From JACKAQ01 sp965227145 (GTDB lineage: Bacteria; Calditrichota; Calditrichia; RBG-13-44-9; J075): 64,000 nt of DNA. The position numbers were made by a program, and so were the translations under genes. Shown here in pieces: positions 63,916 through 64,000 of the stretch. The stretch's first letter is position 1; every line of letters begins with the position of its first letter. The notes under the pieces were generated by a model. It had not been told where the DNA came from. It did not search any database and saw only the letters and a list, made by a program, of their open reading frames with translations. The stretch lies in assembly GCA_965227145.1 (NCBI GenBank), contig OZ245730.1, positions 2,542,001-2,606,000 of the forward strand, written 5' to 3'.

Positions 63916-64000
63916 TTATTTGATCAGCAACATTTTGCGAATCGCGCTGTGTTGCGATGTGCTCAGCCGGAAAAAATAGGTGCCGCTTTGCAGATGCTGG
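63916..64000 (-). CDS. C-terminal end of another T9SS-exported protein (partial)
   Basis: Read on the - strand from the window edge, the frame ends HLQSGTYFFRLSTSQHSAI then RKMLLIK and a TAA at 63916-63918. This is the last part of a T9SS sorting domain, so another exported protein, perhaps a further glycoside hydrolase, precedes the GH5 gene. Confidence 0.87.
   Translation of the reverse strand, partial: QHLQSGTYFFRLSTSQHSAIRKMLLIK

Overview
The window reads as a chromosomal segment of a Gram-negative bacterium from the Calditrichota/KSB1/Ignavibacteria side of the Fibrobacterota-Chlorobiota-Bacteroidota (FCB) group; Calditrichota is my best guess, by inference. Supporting observations are several secreted proteins ending in the QNYPNPFNP type IX secretion (T9SS) sorting domain, a PorV-like gene, TonB-dependent uptake, and clear AAGGAGG-type ribosome binding sites, which argue against ordinary Bacteroidota. 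No rRNA, CRISPR array, integrase or transposase gene was seen.

Region 1 (1-20.1 kb, all +): housekeeping and lipid or amino-acid metabolism. It holds an R2-like ligand-binding oxidase, an HDOD protein, an M13 peptidase, a SixA-like phosphatase, a long-chain acyl-CoA ligase directly followed by a 2-hydroxyacyl-CoA lyase-like ThDP enzyme, a serine hydrolase, a YjjX-type NTPase, a CpeT-like lipoprotein, an enoyl-CoA hydratase, S9 and M16 peptidases, an alanine-dehydrogenase-like protein, a polysaccharide deacetylase, a MerR-like regulator, tRNA-Pro(GGG) with its own promoter and terminator, a GT2 glycosyltransferase, Pcm and a VTT membrane protein.

Region 2 (20.1-26.7 kb): Gfo/Idh/MocA and GMC oxidoreductases and RlmN on the - strand, then a membrane-bound AraC regulator and a T9SS-exported beta-propeller on the + strand.

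Region 3 (26.7-34.6 kb): accessory DNA. It contains palindromic intergenic repeats, unknown small proteins, an AT-rich islet with a probable PD-(D/E)XK nuclease-like protein and a membrane-anchored partner, a 21-bp tandem repeat that continues a small ORF but is broken by three in-frame TAA codons, and a solitary GIY-YIG nuclease gene bracketed by two 151-bp direct repeats. RadC and a GT4 glycosyltransferase follow.

Region 4 (34.6-38.3 kb, -): an MsbA-like ABC exporter and an acyl-CoA carboxylase carboxyltransferase.

Region 5 (38.6-64 kb, -): a large beta-glucan or cellulose utilisation locus. It has two sodium/solute symporters, two GH3 beta-glucosidases, GH9 and GH5 cellulase-type enzymes, a TonB receptor, a large Asp-rich exported protein, a CBM-only surface protein, a PorV-like T9SS component, a SurA/PrsA-like lipoprotein and an SGNH-TPR protein. 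Inferred logic: T9SS-exported GH5, GH9 and binding proteins cut and hold glucan at the surface, the TonB receptor imports oligosaccharides, Sec-exported GH3 enzymes finish hydrolysis in the periplasm, and sodium symporters bring the sugar into the cell. The cluster works like a polysaccharide utilisation locus but has no recognisable SusD, and it carries a T9SS component inside the operon.
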